Part shown: in pieces, positions 35,411 to 46,156 of the stretch
How the letters are laid out: each line of letters starts with the position of its first letter
Numbering within the stretch: the first letter of the stretch is position 1
NCBI RefSeq assembly: GCF_000737325.1
Contig: NZ_CP011125.1
Coordinates: forward strand, 9,995,945-10,059,944
DNA: 64,000 bases
Source of the DNA: Sandaracinus amylolyticus
Lineage (GTDB): Bacteria > Myxococcota_A > Polyangia > Polyangiales > Sandaracinaceae
Direction of reading: 5' to 3'
The notes under the pieces: generated by a model
Told to the model about the DNA's origin: nothing
Databases searched by the model: none
Seen by the model: only the letters and a program-made list of their open reading frames with translations
Position numbers and translations under genes: made by a program

Positions 35411-37430
35411 TCGAGCGGACGTGCTCCTCGCCGTCGCGATCGACGAAGCGAAGGCGCACCGAGCCCGACTGCACCTCGACGTCGCCGATCGGCGTGGTGC
35501 CGAGCAAGCGGCCGCCGACGTAGACCTTCGACCAGGGGCGCGAGTTGATCGAGACGCGGCCCGGGGGCGCAGCGGGCTCGCGCTCGCGGCGCGACGGGCG
35601 GACCGCACGCGCGACCGGCTCCGGCTCCGCGGCTTCTTCTTCTTCTTCTTCGAGGTCGGGCGCGTTCGCCGAGAGCACCGCGACGAGCTGTGCGCGATCG
35701 CCGGCGCGGAGATCGATCGCGCGCTCCCAGTCGTCGTGCCCGTCGGCGCGAAGCCGCACGAGATAGCGGCCCGGTGAGAGCAGCCCGATCTCCATCGGCG
35801 TGGTGCCGACGTCGCCCCGATCCTCGAGCTCGATGTGCGCGCCGCTCGGCGTGCTGTCGACGTAGATCGCGCCGGTCGTGGGCGCGGCGGGCGCGCTCGG
35901 CCCTGCGCCGACGCTCGGGATCACGACCTCGCTGTGCGCGCCCTGCGCGCCCATCGTGTACGCGACCCACGCGCCCACGCCGCCGGTCACCGCGAAGAGC
36001 GCCAAGCCCGCCGCGATCATCAGCGCGCCGAGCATGCGCCGCCGCGGCGGCACGATCGACGACGGACGCTCGTCGTCGTGCGGCGTCGCGACCTCGATGC
36101 GCTGCGTCGCGTTCGGGCCGGGGGGCAGCGAGGACATCGCCTCGTTCTCGCCGCTCGGCACCGTCGCGCGCGGCGGGGGCATGCTGAGCCGGCGATCGAG
36201 CTGCGGGCCTGCCTTGATCTCGTTCGCGAAGAGGTCGTGCATGAGCTCGCCGACCTTCGCCGCGAGCACCACGGTGCCGCTGCGCGCGAGCACCTGCTCG
36301 ATCGCCATCTGCATCTCGCCCGCGGACTGGAAGCGCTCCTCGGGCTTCTTCGCGATCGCCCGCGCGATCAGCGCCTCGAGCTCGCGCTGGATCTCGATGC
36401 GCGGCTCGCGCGAGGTGATCGCGTCGGCGAGCGGCGGCGCGTCCTCGTAGACGATCGCGCGCATCGTGTCGAACTCGGTCTGCCGCTTGAACGGGTTGCG
36501 ACCGGTGAGGATCTCGTAGAGGCAGAGGCCCAGCGCGAACACGTCGGCGCGCGCGTCGATCGGCTCGCCGAGGCACTGCTGCGGCGACATGTACGCGAAC
36601 TTGCCCTTCACGACGCCGGCCTCGGTGCGCGTCGAGTGGCTCGCGGCCTTCGCGATGCCGAAGTCGAGCAGCTTCACCGGCCCGTCGTAGCTGACCATGA
36701 CGTTCTGCGGGCTGACGTCGCGGTGCACGATGCCGAGCGGCTCGCCCTGCGAGTCGCTCGCGCGATGGGCGTAGTCGAGCGCCTCCGCGACCATCGCGAC
36801 GATGCGCAGCGCGATCGGGATCGGCACGCCTCCGCGCTCGCGCGCGCGGCGGACGAGCTTCGACAGCGGCATGCCGTCGACCCACTCCATCGCGATGTAG
36901 AAGCTCCCCGACTCCTCGCCGAACGCGTAGACGTGGCAGATGTTCGGGTGGTTGAGGTGCATCGCGAGGCGCGCCTCGTCGACGAACATCTCGACGAAGT
37001 GCTCGTCCTCCGCGACGTGCGGGAGCACGCGCTTGAGCACGACGTGGCGCCCCGCGCGGCCGGTCTCGCTGACCTCGCGCGCGAGGAAGATCTCCGCCAT
37101 GCCGCCGAACGCGATGCGACCCAGCAGGTCGTAGCGACCGAAGCGCGCGAGCGAGGGTGCGCGCGAGAGCGACGCGCGACCGGAGTGCGTGACCGGCTCG
37201 ATGTCGTCGAGCGAGACCTGCTGCGAGGGCAGCGCCTGCGCGTTCGCGAGCGAGATCTCCTGGGTCATCCAGTCGCGCGCGGTGCCGTCGGGTGGCGTCG
37301 GGATCGCGAGCCCGGGCGTCGGCGTCGGCGCAGGACCGGCCGCTTGGACGCGCGCTCGGGGGACGGGTCGCGCTCGCGGGAGCTCCGGGAGCGGAGGCGC
37401 AGGAGGAGCGTCCTTGTTTGACCGGTCCAT
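35349..37430 (-). CDS. Ser/Thr protein kinase with two PEGA domains
   Basis: A 693-residue Hanks-type kinase. A Pro-rich N-terminus (1-95) precedes the kinase domain (about 100-380). The glycine loop is IAFGGMAE. The ATP lysine is Lys133 (VVLKRV), with HRDVSPQN at 236-243 and DFG at 256-258. A low-complexity linker leads to one membrane helix (466-490). Outside lie two PEGA-type beta domains (about 520-585 and 624-690) with an acidic EEEEEE hinge between them. Such kinases sense envelope signals in myxobacteria. On the minus strand TATACT at 37451-37446 could be its -10, giving a very short leader. Confidence 0.95.
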   Translation of the reverse strand: MDRSNKDAPPAPPLPELPRARPVPRARVQAAGPAPTPTPGLAIPTPPDGTARDWMTQEISLANAQALPSQQVSLDDIEPVTHSGRASLSRAPSLARFGRYDLLGRIAFGGMAEIFLAREVSETGRAGRHVVLKRVLPHVAEDEHFVEMFVDEARLAMHLNHPNICHVYAFGEESGSFYIAMEWVDGMPLSKLVRRARERGGVPIPIALRIVAMVAEALDYAHRASDSQGEPLGIVHRDVSPQNVMVSYDGPVKLLDFGIAKAASHSTRTEAGVVKGKFAYMSPQQCLGEPIDARADVFALGLCLYEILTGRNPFKRQTEFDTMRAIVYEDAPPLADAITSREPRIEIQRELEALIARAIAKKPEERFQSAGEMQMAIEQVLARSGTVVLAAKVGELMHDLFANEIKAGPQLDRRLSMPPPRATVPSGENEAMSSLPPGPNATQRIEVATPHDDERPSSIVPPRRRMLGALMIAAGLALFAVTGGVGAWVAYTMGAQGAHSEVVIPSVGAGPSAPAAPTTGAIYVDSTPSGAHIELEDRGDVGTTPMEIGLLSPGRYLVRLRADGHDDWERAIDLRAGDRAQLVAVLSANAPDLEEEEEEAAEPEPVARAVRPSRREREPAAPPGRVSINSRPWSKVYVGGRLLGTTPIGDVEVQSGSVRLRFVDRDGEEHVRSITVPPGGHAREFFDLRAQAE

Positions 37431-37557
37431 GACGGCGAACGAGCCAGTATACCGCGCACGCAGGAATCGGCGCGTAAACGTGCGGTGTCGCGCGCGTTAC
37501 CGATGATCGCGAACGATCTCGTGCACGTGCGCGACCACGTGTGCTCATGTTGGGCTC

Positions 37558-38061
37558 GTGGCCGACCGAGTGCAGCTGATCGACGAGGCGCTCTTCGAGA
37601 CGACGCTGGCGCGTGCCGCGAGCGCGCCGCGAGGGCGCACGAACCACAACTTCCATCCGTCGCTCGACGACAACCCGCACCGCTTCCTGAACGTGATGAC
37701 GCGCGGCACGTACATCACGCCGCATCGCCATCTCGACCCCGCGAAGAGCGAGACGTTCGTCATCCTGCGCGGCGAGGTCGCGTTCTTCGTGTTCGACGAT
37801 CGCGGGGAGATCGAGCGCTGCCAGACGCTCGGCGACCCGATGCAGCGCGCGCACGCGTGCGGCATCGATCTCGCGCCCGGCGTGTGGCACTCGCTCGTGG
37901 TCACGAGCGAGAGCGCGATCTGCTTCGAGGTGAAGCCGGGCCCCTATCAGGCCGCGAACGACAAGGACTTCGCGCCGTGGGCGCCGCGCGAGGGAGAGCC
38001 CGGCTGCGCGGCGTACCTCGAGCGGCTCACGCGCTACGCCGCGCGCTCCGATCGGCGGTGA
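37558..38061 (+). CDS. WbuC-family cupin metalloprotein
   Basis: A 167-residue protein. The central cupin motif ITPHRHLDPAKSETFVILRGEV holds the first metal ligands, and the APGVWHSL histidine is in the second motif. The N-terminal TNHNFHPSLDDNPHRFLN matches WbuC-type proteins, which occur in some O-antigen clusters with unknown catalytic role. It starts at a GTG. Two CACGTG hexamers (37524, 37536) lie upstream in the region shared with the kinase. Confidence 0.85.
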   Translation: MADRVQLIDEALFETTLARAASAPRGRTNHNFHPSLDDNPHRFLNVMTRGTYITPHRHLDPAKSETFVILRGEVAFFVFDDRGEIERCQTLGDPMQRAHACGIDLAPGVWHSLVVTSESAICFEVKPGPYQAANDKDFAPWAPREGEPGCAAYLERLTRYAARSDRR

Positions 38062-38281
38062 CCGCGGCGCCGAGGCCGAGCAGGAAGACGATCAGCGCGG
38101 GGCCGCGCGGCGCTTCGCTGCCGGTCGCGAGCACGGCCGCCGCGCCCACCGCGGCCATCGGGCCGAGCAGGAGCGCGATGCCCGCCCACGTCGCGCGGGC
38201 GCTGCGCTGCGCGCGCGCGGCGCTCGTCGTCTCCGTCGCTGCTTCGTCTCGTTCGACCGTCGCCGTCGCGCTGCGATCCAT
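38027..38281 (-). CDS. Small two-helix membrane protein
   Basis: An 84-residue protein with a hydrophilic Ala/Thr/Glu-rich N-terminus and two hydrophobic segments (WAGIALLLGPMAAVGAAAVL and ALIVFLLGLGAAV). The ATG has a good GGAGG site 8 bp upstream. It follows the SulP gene by 20 bp, so they form an operon, and it may be an accessory subunit. Its end overlaps the convergent WbuC-type gene by 35 bp. Confidence 0.6.
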   Translation of the reverse strand: MDRSATATVERDEAATETTSAARAQRSARATWAGIALLLGPMAAVGAAAVLATGSEAPRGPALIVFLLGLGAAVTADRSARRSA

Positions 38282-38301
38282 CGCGTCCACCTCCACGAGC
38301 C

Positions 38302-39915
38302 TCACTCGGCTCCATCGAGCGCCAGCGACTCGAGGCCGGAGCCGGCGTCGCGCGGGCGCGGTTGCATGCTCTCGCGGCGCGATCGGACGCGCGCGACACC
38401 GGCGAGATCGCGCTCGAGCGCGTCGACCGGGATGCCCTCTCCGGGCACGACCTCGACGCTCGCGCCGCGCTTCGCGTACGGGGCGAGCGCGGTGCGGAGC
38501 GCGGCCAGGCCGCTCGCGTCCCAGTGCGTCACGCCCTCGAGCTCGACGATCAGCGTGCGCGCGTCGTCCGAGATGCCCGCGACGAGCTGCTGCGCGCGAT
38601 GCTGCGACGCGAAGACGAGCGGCCCCTCGAGCCGCGCGACGTGGGTCTGTCCGATGCGGTGCGTGTCGAGCCGGAGCGCCGCGCCCTGCGCGGTCACGTG
38701 CTCGATCACGGCGAGCGCGAAGCCGATCAAGAGGCCCTCGACGAAGCCGGTCGTGACGATCGCGATCGCGGTCGCGACGAACACCACCGCCTCGAAGCGG
38801 CGCACCTTCGCGAGCTTCGCGAGCTCGCTCAGGTCGACGAGCTTCGCGCCGACGACGAGGAGCACGCCCGAGAGCGCCGCGAGCGGCACGAGATCGAGGT
38901 GCGGGCCGAGCACGAGCACCACCGCGAGCAGCACGACCGACTGCACGACGCCGCAGAGGCGCGTGCTGCCGCGCGCTTCGATCGCGGCGACGCTGCGCAC
39001 GACCGCGGCCGCGACCGGCATGCCACCGAACGCCGCGCACGCGAGGTTCGCGACGCCCTGCGCGACGAGCTCCTGATCGGGGCGATGCGAGGGGCCGCCG
39101 GTGCGCGCGTCGATGCTCACCGCGCAGAGCAGCGAGTCGACCGACGCGAGCGCGGCGAGCGCGAGCGCGTTCGGGAGCAGCGCCGCGAGATCGACGCGAT
39201 CGAAGCTCGGCACGTGCAGCGCGAGCGCGTTCCCGTGCAGCGGCGCGACGCGCTCGACGTCGAGCCCGAGCCACGCGACGACGCCGACCGCGAGCGAGAG
39301 CGCGACGAGCGGCGCGGGCACGCGGGGCACGACGCGCGGGAGCACGATCAGCACGAGCATCACGAGCGCGCCGATCGCGATCGCGAGCACGTCGAACGAG
39401 ACTTCGGGCAGCGTCGTCGCGAGCGCGGCGACGCGACGGCCGTCGTGCACGCCGACGAGGTGCGGCAGCTGCGAGTCGAACACCATCACGCCGACCGCCG
39501 CGAGGAACCCGCCGACGACCGGGCGCGGCAGGAGGCGCACCAGCCCGCCGACCCGCAGCGCGCCGAGCGCGATCTGCACCGCGCCGGCGATCGCCGTCGC
39601 GATCAGCATCCCGTCGATGCCGTGCGCCGCGACGATCGCTGCGGTCAGCGGCGCGAGCGCGACCTCGGGGCCGGTCACGTTGAGGCGCGAGCCGCCGAAG
39701 AGCGCCGCGATCAGCCCGCCGATCGCGCCGCTCACGAGGCCCGCGGCAGGCGGCAGATCGCACGCGACGGCGAGCGCCAGGTTCAGCGGGATCGCGACCA
39801 TCGCGACGACCAGACCGGCGCCGACGTTCGCGCCGGCGGTGCGGCGATCGAACATCTCGCGCCACGACGCGAGGGTGTCGGCGAGGGCGCTCGGGGATCG
39901 TTCGCGATGAGCCAC
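38302..39915 (-). CDS. SulP-family anion transporter with STAS domain
   Basis: A 537-residue transporter. The SulP membrane core runs from about residue 20, with IPLNLALAVACDLPPAAGLVSG and GGSRLNVTGPEVAL in the conserved N-half. A C-terminal STAS domain (about 440-520) includes IVELEGVTHWDASGLAALR. Relatives carry sulfate, bicarbonate or dicarboxylates; the ion is not evident. A GTG at 39915 is taken as the start, since upstream in-frame residues are Arg/Gly-rich and unlike the family. It is divergent from the two-component pair, which may regulate it. Confidence 0.88.
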   Translation of the reverse strand: MAHRERSPSALADTLASWREMFDRRTAGANVGAGLVVAMVAIPLNLALAVACDLPPAAGLVSGAIGGLIAALFGGSRLNVTGPEVALAPLTAAIVAAHGIDGMLIATAIAGAVQIALGALRVGGLVRLLPRPVVGGFLAAVGVMVFDSQLPHLVGVHDGRRVAALATTLPEVSFDVLAIAIGALVMLVLIVLPRVVPRVPAPLVALSLAVGVVAWLGLDVERVAPLHGNALALHVPSFDRVDLAALLPNALALAALASVDSLLCAVSIDARTGGPSHRPDQELVAQGVANLACAAFGGMPVAAAVVRSVAAIEARGSTRLCGVVQSVVLLAVVLVLGPHLDLVPLAALSGVLLVVGAKLVDLSELAKLAKVRRFEAVVFVATAIAIVTTGFVEGLLIGFALAVIEHVTAQGAALRLDTHRIGQTHVARLEGPLVFASQHRAQQLVAGISDDARTLIVELEGVTHWDASGLAALRTALAPYAKRGASVEVVPGEGIPVDALERDLAGVARVRSRRESMQPRPRDAGSGLESLALDGAE

Positions 39916-40084
39916 GGCGCGCCCTGGTCCACGTCGCGTGCCACCGCGCGATCCCTGCGATCCGCGCGGCTCCGCGCACCACCGTCGTGAATCGCCGACA
40001 GGTGTTCCCGACACCGTCGGCGAAGACCGACGGTGCGCCAGCGCTTCTCGCGATATCTTCGGAGGAGACCCGACGGAACGCCGA

Positions 40085-41646
40085 ATGCTGAGGATCAAGG
40101 CGCGCGCCCCGCGACCCCGTCGCGCTCGCTGGCTGCAGCGATGGAATCGAATGCGTCTCTTCTCGCGCCTCGTCGTCTCTCACGCCGCGCCCGTCCTCGT
40201 GATCACCGTGGCGCTCGCGATCGTCCTCGGCGCGCTCGGGCGCATGACGCAGCTCGTGGTGGAGCTCGGTGAGGACGAGCTCGGCACGCTCGCCCGCGAG
40301 GGCGCGCTCCACGAAGCGGACTGGAACCTCGATCTCTCGATGCGCCACGCGCTCGCGCGCTGTGCCCGCGGCGAGGACGAAGCGGCGACCGAGCCGATCG
40401 AGCGCAACGCGTCGATCCTGCGCGATCGGCTGCGAGGCACCGCGCCGGTGTCGCAGCCGCTCTACCGCGCGTCGGTCGGCTACCTCGATCTCGCGGATCG
40501 CCTGCTCGCGTCGGGCGTGTGCTCGCCGTACAGCGCGATCGCGGAGCTCGAGCGCAGCGAGCTCGACGCGCGCATCACGACGATCTGGGTCGAGCGGCTC
40601 GCGGAGCTCCACGCCGCGGCGCGCGCCCAGGAGGGCGACGTCGGGCGGCTCGGCACGAGCGCACTGGTCGTCGGCGTGCTGATCGCGGCGATCGCGCTCG
40701 CGCTCGCGATGTGGACCGCGCGCCGCATGGCCGCGGAGATCAGCGAGCCGCTCGCGAAGATCTCGCGCGTCGCGCAGCGGCTGTCGCGCGGAGACTTCGG
40801 CGAGTCGCTGGTGGCCGAGGGTCCGGCGGAGATCGTGGAGCTCGCGGAGGAGCTCGAGCGCATGCGCGTGCGGCTCGCCGAGCTCGAGAGCTTGAAGCAG
40901 GGATTCCTCGCGTCCATCTCCCACGAGCTGCGAACTCCGCTGTCGAAGATCCGCGAGGCGCTCGCGCTGCTGATGGACGGCGCGTGCGGACCGCTCCAGG
41001 AACGTCAGGCACGCGTCGTCGGCATCGCGCGGACCGCGTGCGAGCGCGAGATCCGCATCGTGACCACGCTCCTCGATCTCTCGCGGCTGCGCGCGGGCGC
41101 GCCGCTCCGGCGCCGCGGCGGTGTCTCGGTCGACGACGTGCTCGCCAACGCCGTCGCGGAAGAAGGCTCCGATGCGCGCGCACGGCGCGTCACGATCGAC
41201 GTCGAGCGCGAAGGGGACTCGGTGCGCACCGCGCTCGACGAGGCGCTGCTCGAGCGCGCGTTCGCGAACCTGATGCGCAACGCGGTCTCGGTCTCGAAGC
41301 CGGGCCAGGTGGTGCGCGTGACGCGCACGATCGAGCGCGTCGACGGGCGCAGCGTCGCCGTGGTGCGCGTGCGCGACGAGGGCCCCGGTGTGCCCGACGA
41401 GGTGCGCGACACGCTGTTCGAGCCGTTCGTCACGGTCGCCGTCGACGGCTCGCCCAAGGCGCTCGGCATCGGCCTCGGGCTCGCGCTCGCGCGCGAGGTG
41501 GCGCGCGCCCACGGCGGCGAGCTCGAGCTCGACGCGACCGTCGATCGCGGTGCGTGCTTCGTGATGCGGCTGCCGCTCGACGGACGCGAGAGCGCACCGC
41601 CCCGCGCGCTCGGCGGCGCGCCGCTCGGGGTGCTGGGGGTGCCCTC

Positions 41647-41650
<4 letters not shown>
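40085..41650 (+). CDS. Sensor histidine kinase
   Basis: A 521-residue membrane histidine kinase. TM1 starts at about residue 25 and TM2 at about residue 195. Between them is a 140-residue extracytoplasmic helical sensor with two cysteines. HAMP (SEPLAKISRVAQRLSRGDFG) leads to the phosphoacceptor ISHELRTPLSK with His280. The N, D/F and G2 boxes follow: FANLMRNAVSVSK, VRDEGPGVPDE, GIGLGLALAREV. The ATG at 40085 lies 18 bp after a GGAGGAG stretch; an internal ATG at 40151 is an alternative. GTGA coupling joins it to the regulator. Confidence 0.92.
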
Positions 41651-43086
<1,436 letters not shown>

Positions 43087-43153
43087 CCAATTCCGTGACG
43101 CGAGCGCTGATTTTTGGACCTGCGCCCCCGGCCCATCGAGCATCGCGGGTCGG

Positions 43154-43447
43154 ATGTCGCGGACCTCGACGTTCCTCGCGTGGCTCTTGCCGCTCTCGCT
43201 CCTGCTCGGATCGATCATCGCGGTGCCGCTGCTCGTGATGGGCGAGCAGGGCCTGCCCCGCTATCGCGCGCTGCGCGACGAGCTCGCCGAGGTGCAGCGC
43301 ACCAACGAGCGCATGCGCGAAGAGGTCCGCCAGCTCCAGCACGACGTGCGCTCGCTGCGCGCCGACGAGCGCGCGATCGAGCGCATCGCGCGCGACGAGC
43401 TCGGCATGGTCCGCGAGGGCGAGATCGTCTTCCAGTTCCCCGAGTGA
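43154..43447 (+). CDS. ftsB: Septum formation initiator, FtsB/DivIC type
   Basis: A 97-residue protein with one N-terminal membrane helix (FLAWLLPLSLLLGSIIAVPLLV). A periplasmic coiled coil follows (ELAEVQRTNERMREEVRQLQ). It ends with the family's closing IERIARDELGMVREGEIVFQ. FtsB-like proteins link early and late division proteins. It lies 67 bp after the response regulator and may be its own transcription unit. Confidence 0.85.
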   Translation: MSRTSTFLAWLLPLSLLLGSIIAVPLLVMGEQGLPRYRALRDELAEVQRTNERMREEVRQLQHDVRSLRADERAIERIARDELGMVREGEIVFQFPE

Positions 43448-43450
43448 CGC

Positions 43451-44023
43451 TCAGAGCGACGCGCTCGCGTACGGCGCGATCCCCTCGCGTCCGATCGCGA
43501 CCAGCGCGAACGCGCGCTCTCCGATCACCCGATGCGCCCCGGCGCGGACGCGCGTCACGCAGCACTCCCAGTCGCCGACACGCGCGACGCGCGCCAGGCC
43601 CGACACGCGCCCGTCGATGCACGTCCACGTCTCGCGCGGTCGCACGATCACCAGCGCGTGCTCGTCGAGCGCGCCGTACGGCAGGTCGATCGCGTGCTCG
43701 CTGCGGTGACGATCCACCGGCGCGACCACCCACGAGATCGACGTCCCGCCGAGCGTCTGCACCACGAGGATCGGCTCGCTCGCGACGAGCCGGAACGCAC
43801 CCTCCACCTCGAGCTCGACCGACTCGCCCGCATCGAGCACCACGCCTGCGATCCCGCGCTGCGCCGGCTCGAGGTCCACGTCGGTCCCGTCGAACGCCGC
43901 GACGATGCGCACCGAGCCTGCCGCGGCCGCTCCCTCGAGACCGACCGCGTATCCGACGTGCTCGCGCCCCCAGCCCTCGATCCCGACGCTTGCTCCGTCC
44001 TGCCGTACTGCTGCGAGCTCCAT
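43451..44023 (-). CDS. Hypothetical protein resembling part of IgGFc-binding domains
   Basis: A 190-residue protein with no signal peptide. Its central part (VRIVAAFDGTDVDLEP to EGAFRLVASEPILVVQTLGG) follows the pattern of IgGFc-binding-type beta domains: a data-strand, a linker with VVLDAGESVELEVEG, then a FRLVASEPI strand. Full-length relatives are far larger and secreted, so this may be a truncated remnant or a short relative. It converges on ftsB with 3 bp between the stops. Confidence 0.45.
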   Translation of the reverse strand: MELAAVRQDGASVGIEGWGREHVGYAVGLEGAAAAGSVRIVAAFDGTDVDLEPAQRGIAGVVLDAGESVELEVEGAFRLVASEPILVVQTLGGTSISWVVAPVDRHRSEHAIDLPYGALDEHALVIVRPRETWTCIDGRVSGLARVARVGDWECCVTRVRAGAHRVIGERAFALVAIGREGIAPYASASL

Positions 44024-44059
44024 CCCTCGCAGAAGGGGCCGCGAGCGCCCGAATCCGTC

Positions 44060-44263
44060 TCACCGAATCGTCGCGGCGCGCGTCGCCGACCACCCGAGCG
44101 CGATCGCGATCACCGCGAAGCTCCCGATCACCGTCGGCACCATCGGCGCCATCACGCCGTGACCCGTCATCTCCGACGCGACCGCCGCGCCTCCGAGCAC
44201 CATCGCGATGCCCGCCGAGCACGACGCCGCGAGCCCCTCGAGCGTGTCCGTCATCGCCTTCAT
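44060..44263 (-). CDS. Small two-helix membrane protein
   Basis: A 67-residue protein with two hydrophobic stretches (AGIAMVLGGAAVASEM and VPTVIGSFAVIAIALGW). It may start at ATG 44263 or at the GTG 44269 overlapping the upstream stop (GTGA), which would couple it to the zinc-ribbon membrane protein. No family is recognised. Confidence 0.5.
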   Translation of the reverse strand: MKAMTDTLEGLAASCSAGIAMVLGGAAVASEMTGHGVMAPMVPTVIGSFAVIAIALGWSATRAATIR

Positions 44264-44265
44264 GG

Positions 44266-45681
44266 TCACACCGCCGCCAGGCGCGTGGGGTTCGCGGGGT
44301 CGACCTTCACCTGCAGGAGCGCGCCCGGCACCATCATCCCGAGCTGATGGAACGGCACGAGCTGCCGCAGGCTCGCCTCGTAGGGCGCGCGTCCTTCCAT
44401 CTCGACGCGCAGCGACAGATCGAAGATCGGCTGATCGTTGATGCGGATCCCGGTCTGCTTCACCGCGAGCAAGCGCGCCTGCGCGGGCACGCCGTGCTGC
44501 TCGAGCCACGCCGCGTCGCGCCCCGACTTGTACGAGCTCCACGCGATGCCGAACCAGATGCTCGAGCTCGCCGCGAACGCGAACCCGAAGATCAGCGACC
44601 CGAACGACGCGTGGCTCGTGAACGACGTCACCGCGGGCGCGAGCGGCCCGAACATCGCGGTCGGGAACATCGAGAGCACGAGCCCGAACAGCGCGGGCAC
44701 GAACGACGCGAGCCCGATCAGCAGGAACACGATCCCGCCGAACGCCATCGGCGCCCAGAACGCGATCGCGCTCTTGCTCCGCGCGCTCGCGCGCGCCGCG
44801 TTCACCTGCGGCCAGCTCTGCGCGATCAGCGCGAAGCGCGGGAAGCGCGAGCGGATCTGCTCGACCAGCACCGCATCGAGCCGTCCCTCCGCCATGTCGG
44901 CGCGCAGCGACGCGACCGCGTCCTCGACGCGCCCCGTGCGCTCGAGCGCATGCGCGCGCAGCACCGCGCACGTCGCCTGCGTCGCGAGGTGCAGCGGGAT
45001 CTCCCCGCTCTTCGATCCCAGCGCCGCGAGCACGCCCGTGAAGTCGTCCTGCGACGTCGCGATCAGCGCGAGGGCGAACCGGCGCCCGCTGTCGGTCTCG
45101 AGATCGTCGGTGTGCGGATCGACGAGCGCGAGCCACTCCTTCGCCGCGTCGATCTCCTCCTCGCGCGCCGCGATGCGCGCGAGCGAGCACGCGAGCCCGC
45201 CGCGATGGCGCGGCATCGACAGGATCTCGCGCGCGGTCTCGAGCCGCGCCCGCGCGCGCGCCGGCTCCTCGTCGGGCAGCCCGACGAGCCCGAGCGTGAG
45301 CACGTACAGCGCGTCCGCGCTCGAGAGATCGTGGGGCGCCGCGATCACCGCGCGACGCAGCGCCTGCCAGCTCGCCTCGGCCTCGCTGCGGCGGATCGCG
45401 CTGAGCCCGCCGCTCGCGAAGAGCGGCGCGATCGCGGGCGGCGGCATCATCGGCGTGTGCTGCTGCGCGGCGAGGCGCGCGAGGCGATCGGCTTCCGTGA
45501 CCGGCACCGGCACACGCGCGAGCTCCTCGGGGCGCGGCCCGACCGGGATCGCGGCCGCGCAGCGCACGCAGCACGCGGTGCCTCCCTCGAGCGGCACCGG
45601 TGTCGCGCCTCCGCACGTCGGGCAGAGGTGGGCGCGCTCGGTGCGCGAGAAGATGCGGGCACGCGACGAGATGGGCTGCAC
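44266..45681 (-). CDS. Membrane protein with N-terminal zinc ribbon
   Basis: A 471-residue protein. Residues 20-45 hold two CxxC pairs of a zinc ribbon (LCPTCGG and CCVRCAA). A helical TPR-like region (about 85-285) follows, then three or so membrane segments (about 300-400). A C-terminal beta domain reads VPAQARLLAVKQTGIRIND and MMVPGALLQVKVDP, as in DUF3592-like tails. The GTG start has a strong AGGAGGA site. The function is unknown; it is coupled to the small downstream membrane protein. Confidence 0.6.
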   Translation of the reverse strand: MQPISSRARIFSRTERAHLCPTCGGATPVPLEGGTACCVRCAAAIPVGPRPEELARVPVPVTEADRLARLAAQQHTPMMPPPAIAPLFASGGLSAIRRSEAEASWQALRRAVIAAPHDLSSADALYVLTLGLVGLPDEEPARARARLETAREILSMPRHRGGLACSLARIAAREEEIDAAKEWLALVDPHTDDLETDSGRRFALALIATSQDDFTGVLAALGSKSGEIPLHLATQATCAVLRAHALERTGRVEDAVASLRADMAEGRLDAVLVEQIRSRFPRFALIAQSWPQVNAARASARSKSAIAFWAPMAFGGIVFLLIGLASFVPALFGLVLSMFPTAMFGPLAPAVTSFTSHASFGSLIFGFAFAASSSIWFGIAWSSYKSGRDAAWLEQHGVPAQARLLAVKQTGIRINDQPIFDLSLRVEMEGRAPYEASLRQLVPFHQLGMMVPGALLQVKVDPANPTRLAAV

Positions 45682-45864
45682 GGCGAGGTCCTCCTGCGAG
45701 GCGGCGCGCCTCGGCGCCGCGTTCGTCGGGGGCCCTCTTCAGCAAGCGCACGGCCATCGACAACTGCGCGAAACCACACGTATTTCCTGCCGCTGCGATC
45801 CGTGCGCGCACGTGCGCACGCCGTTCGGCGCACGCACTGCAACGGGCGAGCACGGAGGAGACCG

Positions 45865-46095
45865 ATGAAGACCTCGATCCCGATGCTCGTGCTCGCAGGC
45901 GCGCTCTCGCTCGTAGGCTGCGAGCGCGACATGGACACCGCGGAGCCCACCGGCGCCCAGCCCGGCGAGACGCGCGGTCGCGCCGCCGGCGAGCCCGCGA
46001 AGACCGGCGACACGACGCTCTCGCCCGAGCAGACGGCGCCGGACACCGTCGCGCCCGGCTCGACCGGCGCCCTCGGCGAGGACGACGAGCCCTGA
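45865..46095 (+). CDS. Small lipoprotein
   Basis: A 76-residue protein with a clear lipoprotein signal (MLVLAGALSLVGC, lipobox LVGC) and a Gly/Thr/Pro/Glu-rich, probably disordered tail. The ATG has a GGAGGAG site 5 bp upstream. Such short acidic lipoproteins are common in myxobacteria; no function can be given. It is followed by a terminator hairpin. Confidence 0.65.
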   Translation: MKTSIPMLVLAGALSLVGCERDMDTAEPTGAQPGETRGRAAGEPAKTGDTTLSPEQTAPDTVAPGSTGALGEDDEP

Positions 46096-46101
46096 AACGA
46101 C

Positions 46102-46136
46102 ACGAGCCGCGCTCCCTCGAGGAGAGCACGGCTCGT
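46102..46136. terminator. Hairpin between convergent genes
   Basis: ACGAGCCG (46102-46109) pairs with CGGCTCGT (46129-46136), with an extended but imperfect inner stem. It lies between the lipoprotein stop and the gcvPB stop, so it likely serves both. Confidence 0.6.
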
Positions 46137-46156
46137 TCGTCACGTCGCGTGGGCGA

